A DNA stretch of 64,000 nucleotides, taken from NCBI RefSeq assembly GCF_028372415.1, contig NC_092875.1, forward strand, positions 351,746,225 through 351,810,224, written 5' to 3'. Of this stretch, positions 1 to 11,953 are shown piece by piece. Position numbers and translations under genes: made by a program. This DNA comes from Notamacropus eugenii. Lineage: Eukaryota; Chordata; Mammalia; Diprotodontia; Macropodidae. The stretch's first letter is position 1, and every line of letters starts with the position of its first letter. The notes below the pieces were generated by a model. The model made no database searches, was not told where the DNA came from, and saw only the letters and a list, made by a program, of their open reading frames with translations.

Positions 1-700
1 TTTACTTTTTCCATTCTCTATATTTAAAAAAAATATCAAATCATTTGCAATTGAGTCTGTTATTAAAACCCAGAAAGTAAATTTTGGCTGTTAAAATAAC
101 AGTGAATCAACAAATTTTAAAGAAAAGGGGGATTAAATGAGGAAGAGATCACATTTGTCACTGAAGGCAGGAAGGTTTGATTTATAAAGTCTAAGGTTTG
201 ACTCTAAATTTATGAACAAGGAAAACTGCATATTATAATGATTGGGAGTTTCTATTAGTTCAATTCAAATTCATAGCTTTGCTAATTTATCAAGAAGCAA
301 ATGAGATTAAAGGAAGGGTTATATCATGCTAGTGTAACTATGGTACTTTTGTATATTCAAAGAATTCTTGGAGGTTAGCATATTTAACTGCACTCCTACG
401 TAAAATTCTATTGAGTTTTCTTTTAAGTGATCCATCTTAGAATTCTTGGATCACAAATGCATGCAGTATGAGTAATAAAAAATTTTATATCCAAAGTGAG
501 TAATTGAGAACTATGTAGTCAATACTCCTTTATTGGCATCTATGAAAGGAGCCTAGAATTTGTCCTGTTTAAGGAAGCAGGCTATGTCCCACATGCCCGT
601 GTATGGCAAGAAACATTTATGGATTGTACAAATTAGTGAAAGTGATATGATATAAGTTTCAAGCGCTTCTTATAGTCATTTGAGATTTAGAGCATGGTAT
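1..700. other. Unassigned AT-rich DNA
   Basis: I see no recognisable gene, RNA or repeat here. The DNA is AT-rich with short A runs and no long open frame. It could be unique intergenic or intronic sequence, or repeats too decayed to recognise by eye. Confidence 0.4.
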
Positions 701-711
701 TTATTTAGGTT

Positions 712-992
712 ATATCTAACTTGTACGAAACAACAATAATGATGGTACTTCTCTGTGCCATGCACTGTGTTAAATAGTTTACAAATATTACCTCATTCGA
801 TTCCCACAATAATCCTAAGAGGTAGGTGCTATTATTCTCTCCATTATGTAGCTGAAGAAATGGAAGCAAATAGAGTTTAAGTGGTACACCCAAAGTCAAA
901 CAGCTAATATACATATAAAGATTTGATTTGAACTCAGATTTTCCTGACTCCAGGTCCAGCACTCTATCTACTGTGCCACCAGCTGCCTCATG
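712..992 (-). mobile_element. tRNA-derived CORE-type SINE (MON1/THER-1 like), minus strand
   Basis: Read on the minus strand, it begins near 990 with a degenerate tRNA-derived head (ggcagctggtggcacagtag), then a B-box-like ttcaaatc region. It runs through a MIR-like core (gaggtaatatttgt region near 790-800) to the tail near 712. Nearly full length for this family. A 117-codon minus frame crossing it is only the translated SINE. Confidence 0.8.
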
Positions 993-1361
993 ACATCCTG
1001 TGTGACTTATTAGAAGATGGTCAAACTTGGAGTCATAAAGACCTAGGTTCAGGTACATCTATTATACATATCAGTTGTACTGGCATGTCAATTAATCCAT
1101 CAAAGGCCCTAACCAATACTCTGCTGATTTACATTATTGGAAAGAATTTTTGAAATCACTAATTCAGTCAAAAATAGAACAAGAAAATGCAAGCACAATG
1201 AAACACAATTATTTAAGTAAGATAGATTTTTGCATTGGCATAGAATATAATGTCACAAGTAGATTCTAAATATTGCCAAAATAATCCAATTTAAAAGGTC
1301 ACACTAAACAAGACACTTAGCACTTCCTAATATCTATAACAAGAATGAATAAAAAGTCCTA

Positions 1362-1465
1362 AACTTCATAAGGTAGGAGGTCATGTCATCCAACACCTTC
1401 ATTTCAGCAAAGAAATTACAGCCTGATTTAGATGATTGAGATGAGGAAACTGAGGATGGAGATGG
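1362..1465 (-). mobile_element. MIR core fragment
   Basis: The pattern 'aggtcatgtcatccaacacc' followed by 'gatgaggaaactgagg' is the reverse-complemented core of a MIR-type SINE. Head and tail are missing. An old, decayed copy. Confidence 0.6.
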
Positions 1466-1479
1466 TAAGGTTGCTCCAA

Positions 1480-2570
1480 CCTGTTGGACCAATTAATAGC
1501 CTATTGGGAATTTATTTTCTCATTTTACATTTCTTTTTCCTAACTGTTTACCTTTATATGTAGCCTTTTCAAATACAGCTTTGATTTCAATGAAAGCCAC
1601 TCTATTATATGTTACTATGGAAATAAATTGACATAAATTATTGTTTAAATTGTAAAAAAAAAAACTATGTTGAGCTTGGCTATAACAGAATGCATCTAAT
1701 CTAAGCCCAGATTAAACACTAATATGCTCTAGAATGCCTTTTACTCTTGCCCTACCAATTTCAGTTTTATCTTATTCCCCGTATCTCTGCAATGAAGTTT
1801 AATATATTATTCTATGCAAAGTGTTACTCTGAGAAAGCGAGAAAGGCCAATGCTCATATTAAACAGAAATCCACTTGGCTTAGCTCTCAAACAATGAAAT
1901 AAGAACCCCCTGGGCTCACTTTTCATTACTTAGAGCTTTAAGGGAACTGAAAATATGTGTATTTGTATTATATTTGTGAACTAAACCATGTGACATCAGA
2001 AATTGGATAGGAAAGGAAGCCAACCTCCATGGCAGCCTGCAGCTCTCAGAGGAAATCATGTTGTGAGCTCTTTAAGGAGATACATTAAGCTTTCACAGCC
2101 CTGAACTGCTCCAACTAAAATTGCCCTTCTAAACATTTATTCAGATTGAAAATAACGACTTAACCGACTTAGTAGTGCACAGCCTCAATAACAATACAGA
2201 GCACAAAAAGAAGACAAAATAGAGTGACTCATACTGAAGTGCATGATGCTTTCAAAAACACAAAGCAATTAGTGCTTTCCTTTTCTCCTGAAATTAAAAA
2301 TTGCCTTTTTCTCAAATGCAATAAATTTGATTTTCTTTAGGGTTGCAGACCAGAAAAAGCACCATGTGGTATAATGAAAAAAACCTTTTACTTTTGGAAG
2401 ACCTGGCCTTGAAACCTGCTCTGTTACTTTGGGTCCCTGCCATCTTTCCAAATCTATAATTCTAGGGTACTTATGTTTTCACCCATATTGTTATTCAATG
2501 TTTACCAAAGTTATTTTTGAAAACAAAGAATTGATATAAAGATAGATGTTAGCCTCTGATGACTGCCTCT
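1480..2570. other. Unassigned stretch with one weak SINE trace
   Basis: Mostly unrecognised AT-rich sequence. About 2370-2460 (gtataatgaaaaaaacctttt, then 'gaagacctggccttgaaacc') resembles the head of a plus-strand MIR/CORE SINE but is too decayed to bound. No gene is visible. Confidence 0.35.
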
Positions 2571-2889
2571 ATGGATGGGGTGCTTGGACTAAACTCAATA
2601 GGTACCACCCTGATAGGCAACTCAAGCCTAGATCTGACCATTTTCTTTCTCTCTTATACTCTCCAAGCCTGGTACACACTGTGTGTGGGCTCTGAAGTAT
2701 TATAAACTATTACTCTGGACCAAAACCATCACTTGTATGCCTTCATTCACCACAGTAATGTCAATGGTCCAGGCCTCGGTACTCTGGGAAATACGCTCTT
2801 CCACTTCTATTTGAACCACTCACTCTCACCCCACCCGTTGAATATCACTTTTATCAATGTAAAACTACCTTTTTCAGAATCCATCACTT

Positions 2890-3490
2890 CCTTCTATTGT
2901 TCTCTATAGGGTATGGACATCCCAAAGTCATCTTGTACACAGTGAGAAAAGTACCAACGATAGCAATTCTGCATCTATACTCATTGCCACATTCTCCCTC
3001 TTGTGGCAACCAGCTACAAAAAATGATCTGTGATCTCATCAATACTGTAGTTATTCCCCCTCAAAACAGCATTATTCTCAACCCATCTATCCCTTCTTAT
3101 CCAGTATGAAATTTTTCTATGTCCCCTTATTTACCTCTTAACCTTCATAGACAATATCAGACCAACCTTCCTCCTGCCAATTTTCAGACATCTTTCTTTG
3201 AGGATTGTTTAAAGTTTTGCTTGCCTGGAAATCTCGTCCTCTTCAAATCTTCCTACTGATTTCTCTGGCTTCCTTTATGTCCTAAATAAAATTCCATCTT
3301 TTACAGGAAGCCTTTCCCAACCCCTTTTGCAATATCTCTTGGTATATGTTTGGTACCAATGGAGCATGTGGATGATTCAGCTAGTATGGTTTCCTTTTGT
3401 CACATGACCAGTCTACTTCCTTTCCCATTCACAAATCCCTTAGATTATATATTTTGTGCAGTTCTAATACGTAAAATTCTTCTTTGGTAA
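2890..3490 (+). mobile_element. L2 LINE 3' portion
   Basis: The stretch around 3255-3320 (tggcttcctttatgtcctaa, then 'acaggaagcctttcccaacc') is a recognisable L2-type 3' region on the plus strand. It mirrors the minus-strand L2 at about 6240-6310. The upstream boundary is uncertain; unassigned DNA from 2570 may belong to it. No intact ORF remains. Confidence 0.6.
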
Positions 3491-3867
3491 TATGTTCCAG
3501 CTTATTAACTACTGTGATTTTTAAAAATTTCTCTCCATTTCTTTTTAGAAGAACTGCACCTTTAATAATTTAGAGATTATATTGTTTCTAGATAATCACA
3601 GTAGGAATCTTGATACTAAAACAATAGGCCTTTGTTTGACAAAGAAATCTAAGGTCATTAAAAATACCATGAAATTTCCCAAATGCAATCCAGTTTGATC
3701 CCCTTTTCCAGTTCTGAACCTAGTTTCCTATCCATAATGCTTGCCCCAAATATACAAACTAATGGACTGTGTACAAAACTGCATGTCATATGAAGGATAT
3801 TAGGCATTCTTCTATTTTATTTTTTGTATACTTAGCCCAAAATACTTTTTAAATAGGCTTTTGAAAA

Positions 3868-4280
3868 TGTTTTCCTCCAAATTTATTTATTTGTTTTCAA
3901 TTTTCAACAATTACTTCCATAAGTTTTAAATTTCTCTCCTTCCCTTTCCCCTCCCTACCCAAGATGGCTGCAATCTTATATGGGTTCTAGACATACATTC
4001 TTATTAAACAGATTTTCAAATTATTCATGTTACATAGACGAATTATAATGAATGGGAGAAACCATGAGAAAAACAAAACAAAACATAATAAAAGAGAAAA
4101 AAGACTGCCTCATTCTGCATTCTGACGTCATAGTTTTTTCTCTGGATGTGGGTGGCATTTTGCATCATGAGTCCTTTGGAAATGTTTTAGGTCCTTGCAT
4201 TGCTGTGAAGGACTAAGTCTATTAGAAACAGTCCTCTAACACTGTGGCTGTTACTGTGTATGATGTTCTCCCGTAGACCA
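3868..4280 (-). mobile_element. L1 3' end, 5'-truncated
   Basis: Read on the minus strand it matches the L1 3' region also present on the plus strand at 17440-17840: 'cctaaaacatttccaaagga', then 'ctcatgatgcaaaatgccac', then a segment on 'ggtttctcccattcattata'. It holds the last ORF2 codons and 3' UTR. Most copies like this are dead on arrival because of 5' truncation. Confidence 0.85.
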
Positions 4281-4404
4281 AAATATTTTGAGAGATTGTG
4301 AACCACTTTTAAAAGCATATGCTCTGTGCCTGGGATAGATATGATCAGTAGCAATTCATTTGCAAACAAGTATGGGAAATGCTGTGCTGGGCATCCTTTC
4401 ACTG

Positions 4405-4475
4405 TCTCCCCAGTAGCAAATTGTAAGTGCTAAATAAATGCTTAATGAATGTTGCATTGATTAATGAAAATAAGA
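4405..4475 (+). mobile_element. L2/MIR-type 3' tail
   Basis: The 'gctaaataaatgcttaatga' pattern ending 'gcattgattaatga' is the 3' terminus typical of L2 and MIR3 elements. Only the tail is present, directly beside the L1 3' end. Confidence 0.5.
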
Positions 4476-4479
4476 AGCA

Positions 4480-5830
4480 TTCTTGATCAATATTCATTTC
4501 TTTTATGCTTTATTTAATATTCATAATATGATCATACAAATTTCTCTCCAACATTTCTATACAATCTTTGCAAATGAATGAAGAATAAGAGACCTTAAGA
4601 CAAGTAGAAAATATATGTAATGTAATTTTTAAACTACCAAGGCACAGGTTAGATATGAAAGAAAATTTGTTAACAGTACAATAGTGGTGTCAGAAGGCAT
4701 CATAGGACAGTTGATGAGGGTGATCCTGGAGAGATGGAACTTACTTGAATGGGTATGCGGTAGTAGGGAGTGGTGGTTCAGGGAAAGAAGAATCATCCTA
4801 ATTAGCCTACAATTCAGAAATAAATAAACACTGGGATAAACACTGATGTCCAAACACTGAAGCCTTAGAGCATTAGACTGTCATGCCCTTGGCAGTAATG
4901 TTGATATATGAATTTGATTATCAATCTCTGAGAAAGAGGTTGAATACAAAGTGTAGAAGACTTGGTGTCTAGCAGAATCTAGTTCTTGGTTTTGCCTAGT
5001 GTTCAAGGCATGGGAGAGTGGCATTCTGGGGCTGGTCTGGTTATAAGGGAGTAAGACATGTTTAAAAATATTAATCTTCAACCAAGATTTTTTCTTGGTA
5101 GAAAGGTTGTCCATGATGTTTTCAAATGTTTGGAATTTCCTCTTCTTTCAGATACTTTAAGAATCAAACCCTAAATGACCTGAAAACCCTTTAACTATCA
5201 ATGTGGATTTCCTCTCTTTATAACTTGCTTTGATTTTTCTGTTCTTTGCATTGTTATTTTCTTTAGTGCCATTTCTACTTCATCAGTCAGCGCCTTAGAT
5301 AAAATAATATTAGAATTCATTAGAGGTTGTAGTTTTTAAAATAAATATTTAAAATAAATATTGACATATTATTTTCAACATTTTGTCTTCCACTTTCATT
5401 CTTAAATATTCTTGGAGTGATTTGCATTAATTAGTTTAATGACTCTTACATCAGTAAAAAAATATTTCTTACTGTTAACATATAGTCTGTTTCATTTTTA
5501 AAAATTTAATATCCAGAGTCTTCTGACTTATTTATTAAACAAAATATTCATGATGTGTAGATTTGAGATGTCAGTGAGATCTACAAGTCTTCAGCATTTT
5601 TTGTTTCTCAATTTTGAACCATATTTTTCATAGTTCTCCTCTATGTTCATAATTATGTTGGATTTAGCAAGCATTAAAATATATTTTGCCATTGTGGAAG
5701 ATCTTGATAATTGCTTCATAGAAATTCTTTATCTTATTCATCTTCTAAAACAGTATATTTTCATGATGGCCTTTTTTTGCTCATGCTAGCTAGTCAAGAT
5801 CATGAGCTGATTGTATCACAAAATAAGACC
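4480..5830. other. Unassigned AT-rich DNA
   Basis: No gene or clear repeat. The sequence is AT-rich and free of recognisable SINE or LINE ends over about 1.3 kb, one of the longer repeat-poor stretches of the left half. The minus frames of about 75 codons at 4629-5114 have no family resemblance I can see. Confidence 0.4.
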
Positions 5831-5837
5831 TGGAATA

Positions 5838-5945
5838 TATATGTATAAATACACATATACATATATATGTGTGTGTATTCACATGTATGTATATATACAC
5901 ATATGTACACACATATATATTACACATACTATATGTGTGTGTGTA

Positions 5946-5986
<41 letters not shown>
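5838..5986. repeat. Compound (TA)n/(TG)n microsatellite
   Basis: Alternating purine-pyrimidine DNA with interrupted 'atacacatatat' units, a pure TG run near 5936-5960 and a pure TA run of about 25 bases to 5986. Open frames rich in Tyr, Ile, Cys and Val across it are artefacts. Confidence 0.95.
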
Positions 5987-5987
<1 letters not shown>

Positions 5988-5990
<3 letters not shown>

Positions 5991-6058
5991 TCAGAGACTA
6001 TCTAGTTTGATGCCCCATTCTACAAATAAGGAAACAGAGGCCCCAAATAATTAAATGA
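5988..6058 (-). mobile_element. MIR core fragment
   Basis: 'agagactatctagtttgatg' followed by 'aaataaggaaacagaggccc' is a reverse-complemented MIR core. It separates the microsatellite from the L2 that follows. Confidence 0.55.
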
Positions 6059-6061
6059 CAG

Positions 6062-6532
6062 TAATATTGCTCAATAAACATTTATTAATTGCGTTCTATG
6101 TGCTAGAAACTGTGCTAAAAACTGGTGATATAAAAAGAGGTAAAAGACAGTTCTTTGCCCCAAAGGAGTTTGCAATCTAATGAGGGAGATAGCATGCAAA
6201 ATATATGTACACAAAACAAGCTATAAACAAAATAAATGGGGCATAATCAACACAAGGAAAGTACTAGAATGGGAGGGGTTGGGAAAAGTTCCCCTATTGA
6301 AAGTAGTATATTTTAGATGGGAAAAATTGAGGAGGAAGAGTGTTTTGAGTAGGGGAGTAACATAGCTGGATCTGTGCTTTAGGATAATCATTTTGGTGAG
6401 TAAATGCTTGGTGGTTGGGAATAAGGAGAGACTTTAGTCAGGCAGACCCACTGGCAGGCAATTATTGCAATAGTCTAAGTATGAGGTGATGAGGTCCTGC
6501 ACTAAAATGGTAGCAGTTTCACAGGAGAGAAG

Positions 6533-6599
<67 letters not shown>

Positions 6600-7340
6600 G
6601 TGTGTAATTTTGCAGATGTGAAATAGACAAGCCTTAGCAACCAACAAGCTATGGGGAATGAGGTGTTGAAGAGATCTTTAACAAAGATCCCAATAGCTCC
6701 TAGGTCATGAGCCTGAGGTACTGGGAAGATGGGGTTGCCTCTATAGTAATAAGAGAAGTAGGAGGTGGAGGATAGGGGGAGGATTTAGGGAGAAAGCTAT
6801 TTAGACCTGTTTTAGAAATGTTAAGCGTTAGATGTCTGCTGGACATCCCTTTTGAAATGCTTGAAAGGCAATTGGAGATATGAGATTGGAGGTCAGTAGA
6901 GAAATTGAGACAGGACAGGTGAATTTGAATGTTATCAGTATAGAGATAGTAATTAAAACCATGGGAGTTGATGAAATCAACAGAACGAAGTAATTTATAA
7001 GGAAAAAAGAGAAGGGTCCAGGACAGAACCCTAAGGGACACTGATGGTTAAAAAACATGATCTGGAAGAGGATATAGCAAAGGAGACAGAAGAAATGGTC
7101 AGATAGAAAAGGGAACGAGGAGAGAATGGTGCCCCAAAAACTTAGTGAGAAGAGAGAAAGAAGGAGGAGAGGGTAAACAACAGTGCTGAAAACTGAAGAG
7201 AGATCAAGGAGAATGAGAACTGATAAAAGGCTATTGGACTTGGCATCTAAGAGATCACTGGTAGCTTAGGAGAGAGCAGAGTTGGTGGAATAAGGAGGTT
7301 GGAAGCTAGACCATAAATATACAATGAAAACCACTAGGGG
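6062..7340 (-). mobile_element. L2 LINE with reverse-transcriptase remnant and 3' end
   Basis: On the minus strand, near 6975-6880, an L2 reverse-transcriptase-like frame is readable around the catalytic box, as 'NSHGFNYYLYTDN' where active L2 has YADD. It continues to about 6700. The 3' terminus at 6062-6110 is the complement of an L2 'cttaataaatg' tail. The catalytic box is already altered and several frames are needed to follow it. A (TA)n microsatellite interrupts it at 6535-6594. Old and inactive. Confidence 0.75.
6535..6594. repeat. (TA)n microsatellite
   Basis: About 30 uninterrupted TA units inside the L2 element. Such tracts are very polymorphic and can form cruciform structures. 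The flanking L2 sequence continues on both sides, so the tract grew or was inserted within the LINE. Confidence 0.98.
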
Positions 7341-7611
7341 GAAATGGTGAGCTAAGATAAAATTCACTGCACTTCACTCCCACATGTATCATTTTTCATC
7401 TTGGATAATAGATATGAAAATCCAAGTAAGAAATTTTAAAAGGGCATATTTTTCCTATCATTTTATTCTATTTTATTTTCTGGTGGGGGCAGGAATATGT
7501 TGTGCCCCAATTATTTTAAAAGTTTTTTCCACCTCCTCCCCTAACAGGCCACCAAAAAATAAAATACAAACAAACAAACAAAAAACCTGAATAATTCATC
7601 ATTGCTTAGCT

Positions 7612-7715
7612 GGAAAGAATCTAGAATTTCAGAGTAGGAAGAAACTGTAGAGATACTTTAGTTGGAAGCCTTTGTTTTACAGATGAGGAAACTGGGATTC
7701 AGAGAGTTTGTCATT
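7612..7715 (-). mobile_element. MIR core fragment
   Basis: 'gaaactgtagagatacttta' then 'acagatgaggaaactgggat' and 'cagagag' mark a reverse-complemented MIR core. No tRNA head is seen. Confidence 0.6.
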
Positions 7716-7719
7716 CGAC

Positions 7720-8030
7720 CTCCAGTTTTATTTTGTTTTGTTTTTACAAAACCTCACTTAATTTTTCCCTCTGTTCTTACTTAATACTTTCCCTTGAAAA
7801 AACATATTTTTATCCTTTGTGTTAATGATAGAACTGCTAGTTTGGAGACATCTCCTATGATAGGTTTAATCTATATGTACCCAACAGATTTGATGTGTCC
7901 TTCTCTACAGTTTTTTAAGAGGGCACTGACCTCTGCTGATTTCTATTATAATCAGTAGTCCATATGCCTCAGGTGTGCTGAAATTTCCATACACGTAAAG
8001 ATTCAGAGCTAAAGAATAGTCCATCAACCA
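7720..8030. other. Unassigned
   Basis: No recognisable gene or repeat between two MIR-type fragments. Confidence 0.35.
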
Positions 8031-8034
8031 ACTA

Positions 8035-8215
8035 AGGGTCCAGAGAAGCAGCAAAATAAAGAGCCTTTGGGGAGCCCTAGGATCCAGTTCAGATTCTGTC
8101 ATTATTTTGCTAAGTGACCTTGAATAAGATAGTTAACCTCTCTGGTGATCATTGGCCTTATCTGGTAACCAAAGGGGTGGTACTAGATGTCAAGTCTTCT
8201 GTAATCCTTTTTCAG
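8035..8215 (+). mobile_element. MIR-type SINE
   Basis: A decayed tRNA-like head near 8060 is followed by 'gctaagtgaccttgaataag' and a final 'gtactagatgtcaagtcttc'. This is the usual order of head, conserved core and 3' part of MIR on the plus strand. Confidence 0.6.
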
Positions 8216-8219
8216 CCAT

Positions 8220-9340
8220 AATGTGAAAGGTACATAGGGCTAAATAAGTATCAATACTCATAACCAGGCTGAAGGGTCAATAGCTGATAGGGCAGGGCAA
8301 ACCACAATCAATATGGCAGCAGTGGTGTCAAATTAAAGGTCATTCATCTCTATATAAAGATCCCTATCCATGGCTTTAAAAAAATATTGACTTAGTTTTA
8401 AAATATGACAATTGTCTGTTTCATTGTATTGTTTATTCTGTTAAATATTTCCCAGTTGGAAGTTCTGTGGACTTCAGGCAAACTACTAGCAGCTAGTTGA
8501 CACCTTTACTTTACAGAGATGAGAATATCTGGAAAGAGGGTGGGAGGTCAAGAACTTACTGTTCTATTTTATTTCTCTGTCAAGTCAAAAGAATATACTT
8601 ATAAAATTTGAGAGCATCTCAGTCACAACATGCATTTTGAAAGATATTGGGGGTGGGGAAAGCAAACTTGCATCTCATATCAATAGAGCTTGTTATCTCG
8701 AGGAAAAATGCATCATTCCTTAAGTAGTCCATCCATGTGAAATTTAAATCTGAACCATATAGTTTCCCTCTTTCTTTTTTTACTGTCTTCAAAAATGCTT
8801 TGTAAATAAACAGCATTCTTTCAATTTCCTAAAACAGGTAGTCATTAAGTAAATCTTCAGAAAGACTAAATAAATTAGCATCCCTGATCTGCCCAGAGAA
8901 TATGTCAGTGTGGGCTACATTTTTAAACCAGCATTTCCTTTGAGTGGGTTTTTCATCTTTCTTGGAAGTTACGCTTCACTTATTAATAATAGTGACTGCA
9001 TCCCTGCATACATACTCTCAAGTTATAATGCTGTGATTCAAGGGTATATACAACAAGGCAGCTGGGTTAGGATGGAGTCTGTGACCCCTGAGAGTTATTT
9101 CTTTTGTGTTCCATGAAGCTGCTTTGTGGTTAATTGACATAGACCACAGAGCTAATGACTTACTATATACTTTAAGGAAGAAAATAAGATGAAGCTTACT
9201 TTGGAGTAGAAATCTAAACTTTCTTGGAATGGAGCCATTCTTACTCATTCAAGTTTATTAATAATTACAAACTTAATTATATTTCCCTTCTGTTTCCTCC
9301 TCACCTTGACATTTGGCCTTTCACGTGAAACTCTTCTTTC
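8220..9340. other. Unassigned
   Basis: About 1.1 kb with no recognised element. Short frames on both strands (for example 8619-8816 minus and 9018-9248 minus) lack motifs or family resemblance. Confidence 0.35.
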
Positions 9341-9344
9341 ACAA

Positions 9345-9400
9345 TCATTCAATAAACACTTATTGAGTACCTGTTTTGAACAAAATGTTGTGTTTCTTAC
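9345..9400 (-). mobile_element. L2/CR1-lineage 3' tail
   Basis: 'tcaataaacacttattgagt' followed by 'acctgttttgaac' is the complement of a typical L2/L3 3' terminus. Only the tail is left. Confidence 0.5.
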
Positions 9401-9464
9401 TGAAAGTTATATCAAAATAAATGGTGTAGTCTTTGTCTTAAAGCAGATTTGATGCATGATATGG

Positions 9465-9570
9465 AATAATGGAAAAGGCATTTAAATAGGAATCAGGAGG
9501 CTGGAGTCCATGGCTCAGCTTAACCCTTAACAAGCTGTGTAATCTTGGGTAAATTATTTATACTTGGAAG
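9465..9570 (+). mobile_element. MIR head and core fragment
   Basis: 'ggaatcaggaggctggagtc' followed by 'acaagctgtgtaatcttggg' is the tRNA-like head and core of MIR, with the 3' part lost. Confidence 0.6.
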
Positions 9571-9734
9571 TCTGGAGCTACTTTGTAAGAGGAAGTTGTT
9601 GGAACAGATTACCTTTAAACAAAGGCACAGTTAGGGTGGAGTGATCAAGATTCTTTCCCAGAGCACCATAATTTAGAAAGTGTTGAAAGAACTTCCAGAC
9701 CTCCAACGTCATATAAACAATTGATCTTAGCAAG

Positions 9735-9935
9735 TGGTTAGCAAGAATGACAAATCTGGCCTCAGACACTTACTGGCTTTGTGACACTGGCCAAATCACT
9801 TAACCCTGTTTGCCTTAGTTTCCTCATTTGTAAAATGAACTGGAGAAGTAAAAGCAAACCACTCCAGGATCTCTGCCAAGAAAATCCCAAATGCTGTCAT
9901 AAAGGGTCAGACATGACCAATAATACTACTGTATT
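9735..9935 (+). mobile_element. Marsupial tRNA-SINE, head truncated
   Basis: Begins within the tRNA-derived portion ('ctggcctcagacacttactg'), then 'tttcctcatttgtaaaatga', 'gcaaaccactccagg' and a 'gggtcagacatgacc' terminus. These are in the standard order of the abundant marsupial SINE. The first 50 or so bases of the head are absent. Confidence 0.85.
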
Positions 9936-10104
9936 ATATTTTTTAATTTATTTTGTTAAACATTTCAAAATTACGTTTTAATCTGGTTAAAGCTATACTC
10001 TGAAATTTTGTGGGGATGACTGCTGTATTGAATTTGATAACTCTGTTAGAGTCTCTACTCAAATGGTATGGCCCCCAAAGTTTATCTGCCTTCCTACTAA
10101 AAAG

Positions 10105-10182
10105 TATCGTAGATGTAGAGCTGAAAGGCATCTCAAAGATCATCTAGACCAATTCTCTCATTTTACAGAGAGGGCTCACTAC
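10105..10182 (-). mobile_element. MIR core fragment
   Basis: 'gtagagctgaaaggcatctc' and 'ctcattttacagagag' identify a reverse-complemented MIR core. Confidence 0.55.
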
Positions 10183-10224
10183 TTCTCAGCCTCACTACTT
10201 CAGGTCATTGTCTTTAACATTCTA

Positions 10225-11060
10225 TAATTCTAGGTGTTGGGGGAAACACAAAGATTCATAATGCACAGCCTTGGCCCCCAAAGATGTACAATCTAACAGG
10301 AAAGATAGGACATGTATAAAGATGCTTTAATAACAGTATAAATGCTAAAGGATTCTTTAGGAAGGAGAAATCACTTTTGATGTAGTTGAAAAATACAAGT
10401 CTTCATAGAGGAGGTGGCATTTCAACTGCCTAGAAGAAGGGATAGGATTTGAATTGGATGCAAAGTATGGGGAAGTCATTCAAGGTGGAAATATATTCTG
10501 GGAAAATGTAGAAAAAGAGGAGGTAGAATGTCATATATGAGGAATAACACAAGTGCCAGGTTAAATGGACTATGGAATGAATTAAAGTAGGTTATACTAA
10601 GGCCAGGAAAATAGACTGGAGATAGTTTGGAAAGAGTTTTAAATACTAAACAAGGGAGTTTTTATATCATACTAGAAGCAATAGGGAACATCCAGAGCTT
10701 ACTGAGCAGGGCAGGGTTGGCACAGTCAAAGGTTTCCTTTAGTCACATCAATTTGGCATCTGTGCAAAGGATGGGCTGGATGGGGAAGACACCTGAAGCA
10801 ATAGGACTAAGTCTGATTTATCATACAGTTGCCACTGTGCAAAGGATGGGCTGGATGGGGAAGACACCTGAAGCAATAGGTCTAAGTTTGGTTTATCATA
10901 CAGTTGCAATTATCTGGGTGAGAGGTAGTAAGGATTTGATCTATAGTGTTACCCATATAAGTGGAGGGGAAATGGACACAGGGCTATTGTGGAGGTAGAA
11001 TAACAAGCCTTGGAAATTGATTGGATAGAGGGTTAAAGAGCCAAGAAGGACTTAGATTGA
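10225..11060 (-). mobile_element. CR1/L3-lineage LINE relic with internal duplication
   Basis: The complement of a CR1/L3-like 3' region: 'gggggaaacacaaagattca' then 'acaatctaacaggaaagata', in the same arrangement as the L2-type tail at 6120-6190. Purine-rich wording through 10980 fits the upstream part. A 75-bp segment is tandemly duplicated at 10761-10908. No protein can be read. L2 versus L3 assignment is uncertain. Confidence 0.5.
10761..10908. repeat. 75-bp tandem duplication
   Basis: Two nearly identical units start 'tgtgcaaaggatgggctgga' at 10761 and 10836. They differ at only a few positions (for example 'ggactaagtctg' versus 'ggtctaagtttg'). The high identity inside an otherwise decayed LINE relic indicates a recent local duplication. 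Confidence 0.97.
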
Positions 11061-11099
11061 GCACGACAAGGCTTGGAAGGAAGGTGATGCCTTTGTTAG

Positions 11100-11950
11100 A
11101 AACTTATCTAAGGGCCAGTGGCTATTGGTATAACATATTTAAGGTTATTTCTTCCTCTATATTTGAAATATCAGCTATTTACTGGTGATAGATGATGCAA
11201 ATATTTCCCATTCTGTAATTTCTTTTTATTTCTTCTTCTTCCTTCATTGACTAAATTCATAAAATAACAGCTTTATGTTATGTAATTGAAATTTTATATT
11301 TTGCCTTTTATGACATTGTCTGTCTCTGGTTTGCTTAAGATTCATTTATGAAATGTAACAGAGGAGTAGGGTAAATGGTTAATAGCAGAGAGTCCTCATA
11401 AGTGAAGGGGAAGAAAGTTTAAAAAACTTGGTGATCGATCCTATTCTGGAAAGCCATTCTGAGAGAACATAAGTATGAAAGTGGGAGGACAACAAAAATG
11501 GCAAAATGGAAAAAGGAACCAGACCAAAAAAAGTTTTATCTAAGAAGAAAACATTTCATTGTTGAGGATAGTAGAGTCACAAACAAACAAGGGGAAAAAG
11601 ATTAGATGAGACATGGAAATATCCATGTCTTATATATTGTGAGGTCTCCATCACACTTATTTACTGGAGACCTCACAATTTTGATGGTGTTAAGGGATTA
11701 AAATTCAAAGTATCTAATAGAGATGAAGTTATCAAAAGTGACCAAAAATTCTTGGACTTTATTATTACAAAATAACAGAGAAGATCAATAAATACTGATC
11801 AATATGTCTACTTTTCGATCTGTACTGCTTTTAAATAAGAATAAACATATATCATTATATTAATGTTTCTCATAATGATACAGTAGAAATGATGAGTGCT
11901 GGCAAGATAAAGGTATGGTACAGAACTCCAAGGCTGGAGTTCCTTGCATG
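11100..11950. other. Unassigned
   Basis: AT-rich sequence without a recognised gene or element. A short inverted pair ('gtgaggtctccatcacac' near 11640 and 'ctggagacctcaca' near 11665) could form a small hairpin. Confidence 0.35.
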
Positions 11951-11953
11951 GGC

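Noticed and set aside
5811-6054. Open frames over the TA/TG microsatellite
   Set aside because: Residue use (Tyr, Ile, Cys, Val repeats) is dictated by the dinucleotide repeat; no conserved domain.
6700-7041. 113-codon minus frame as a host gene
   Set aside because: It reads as the reverse transcriptase of an L2 LINE.
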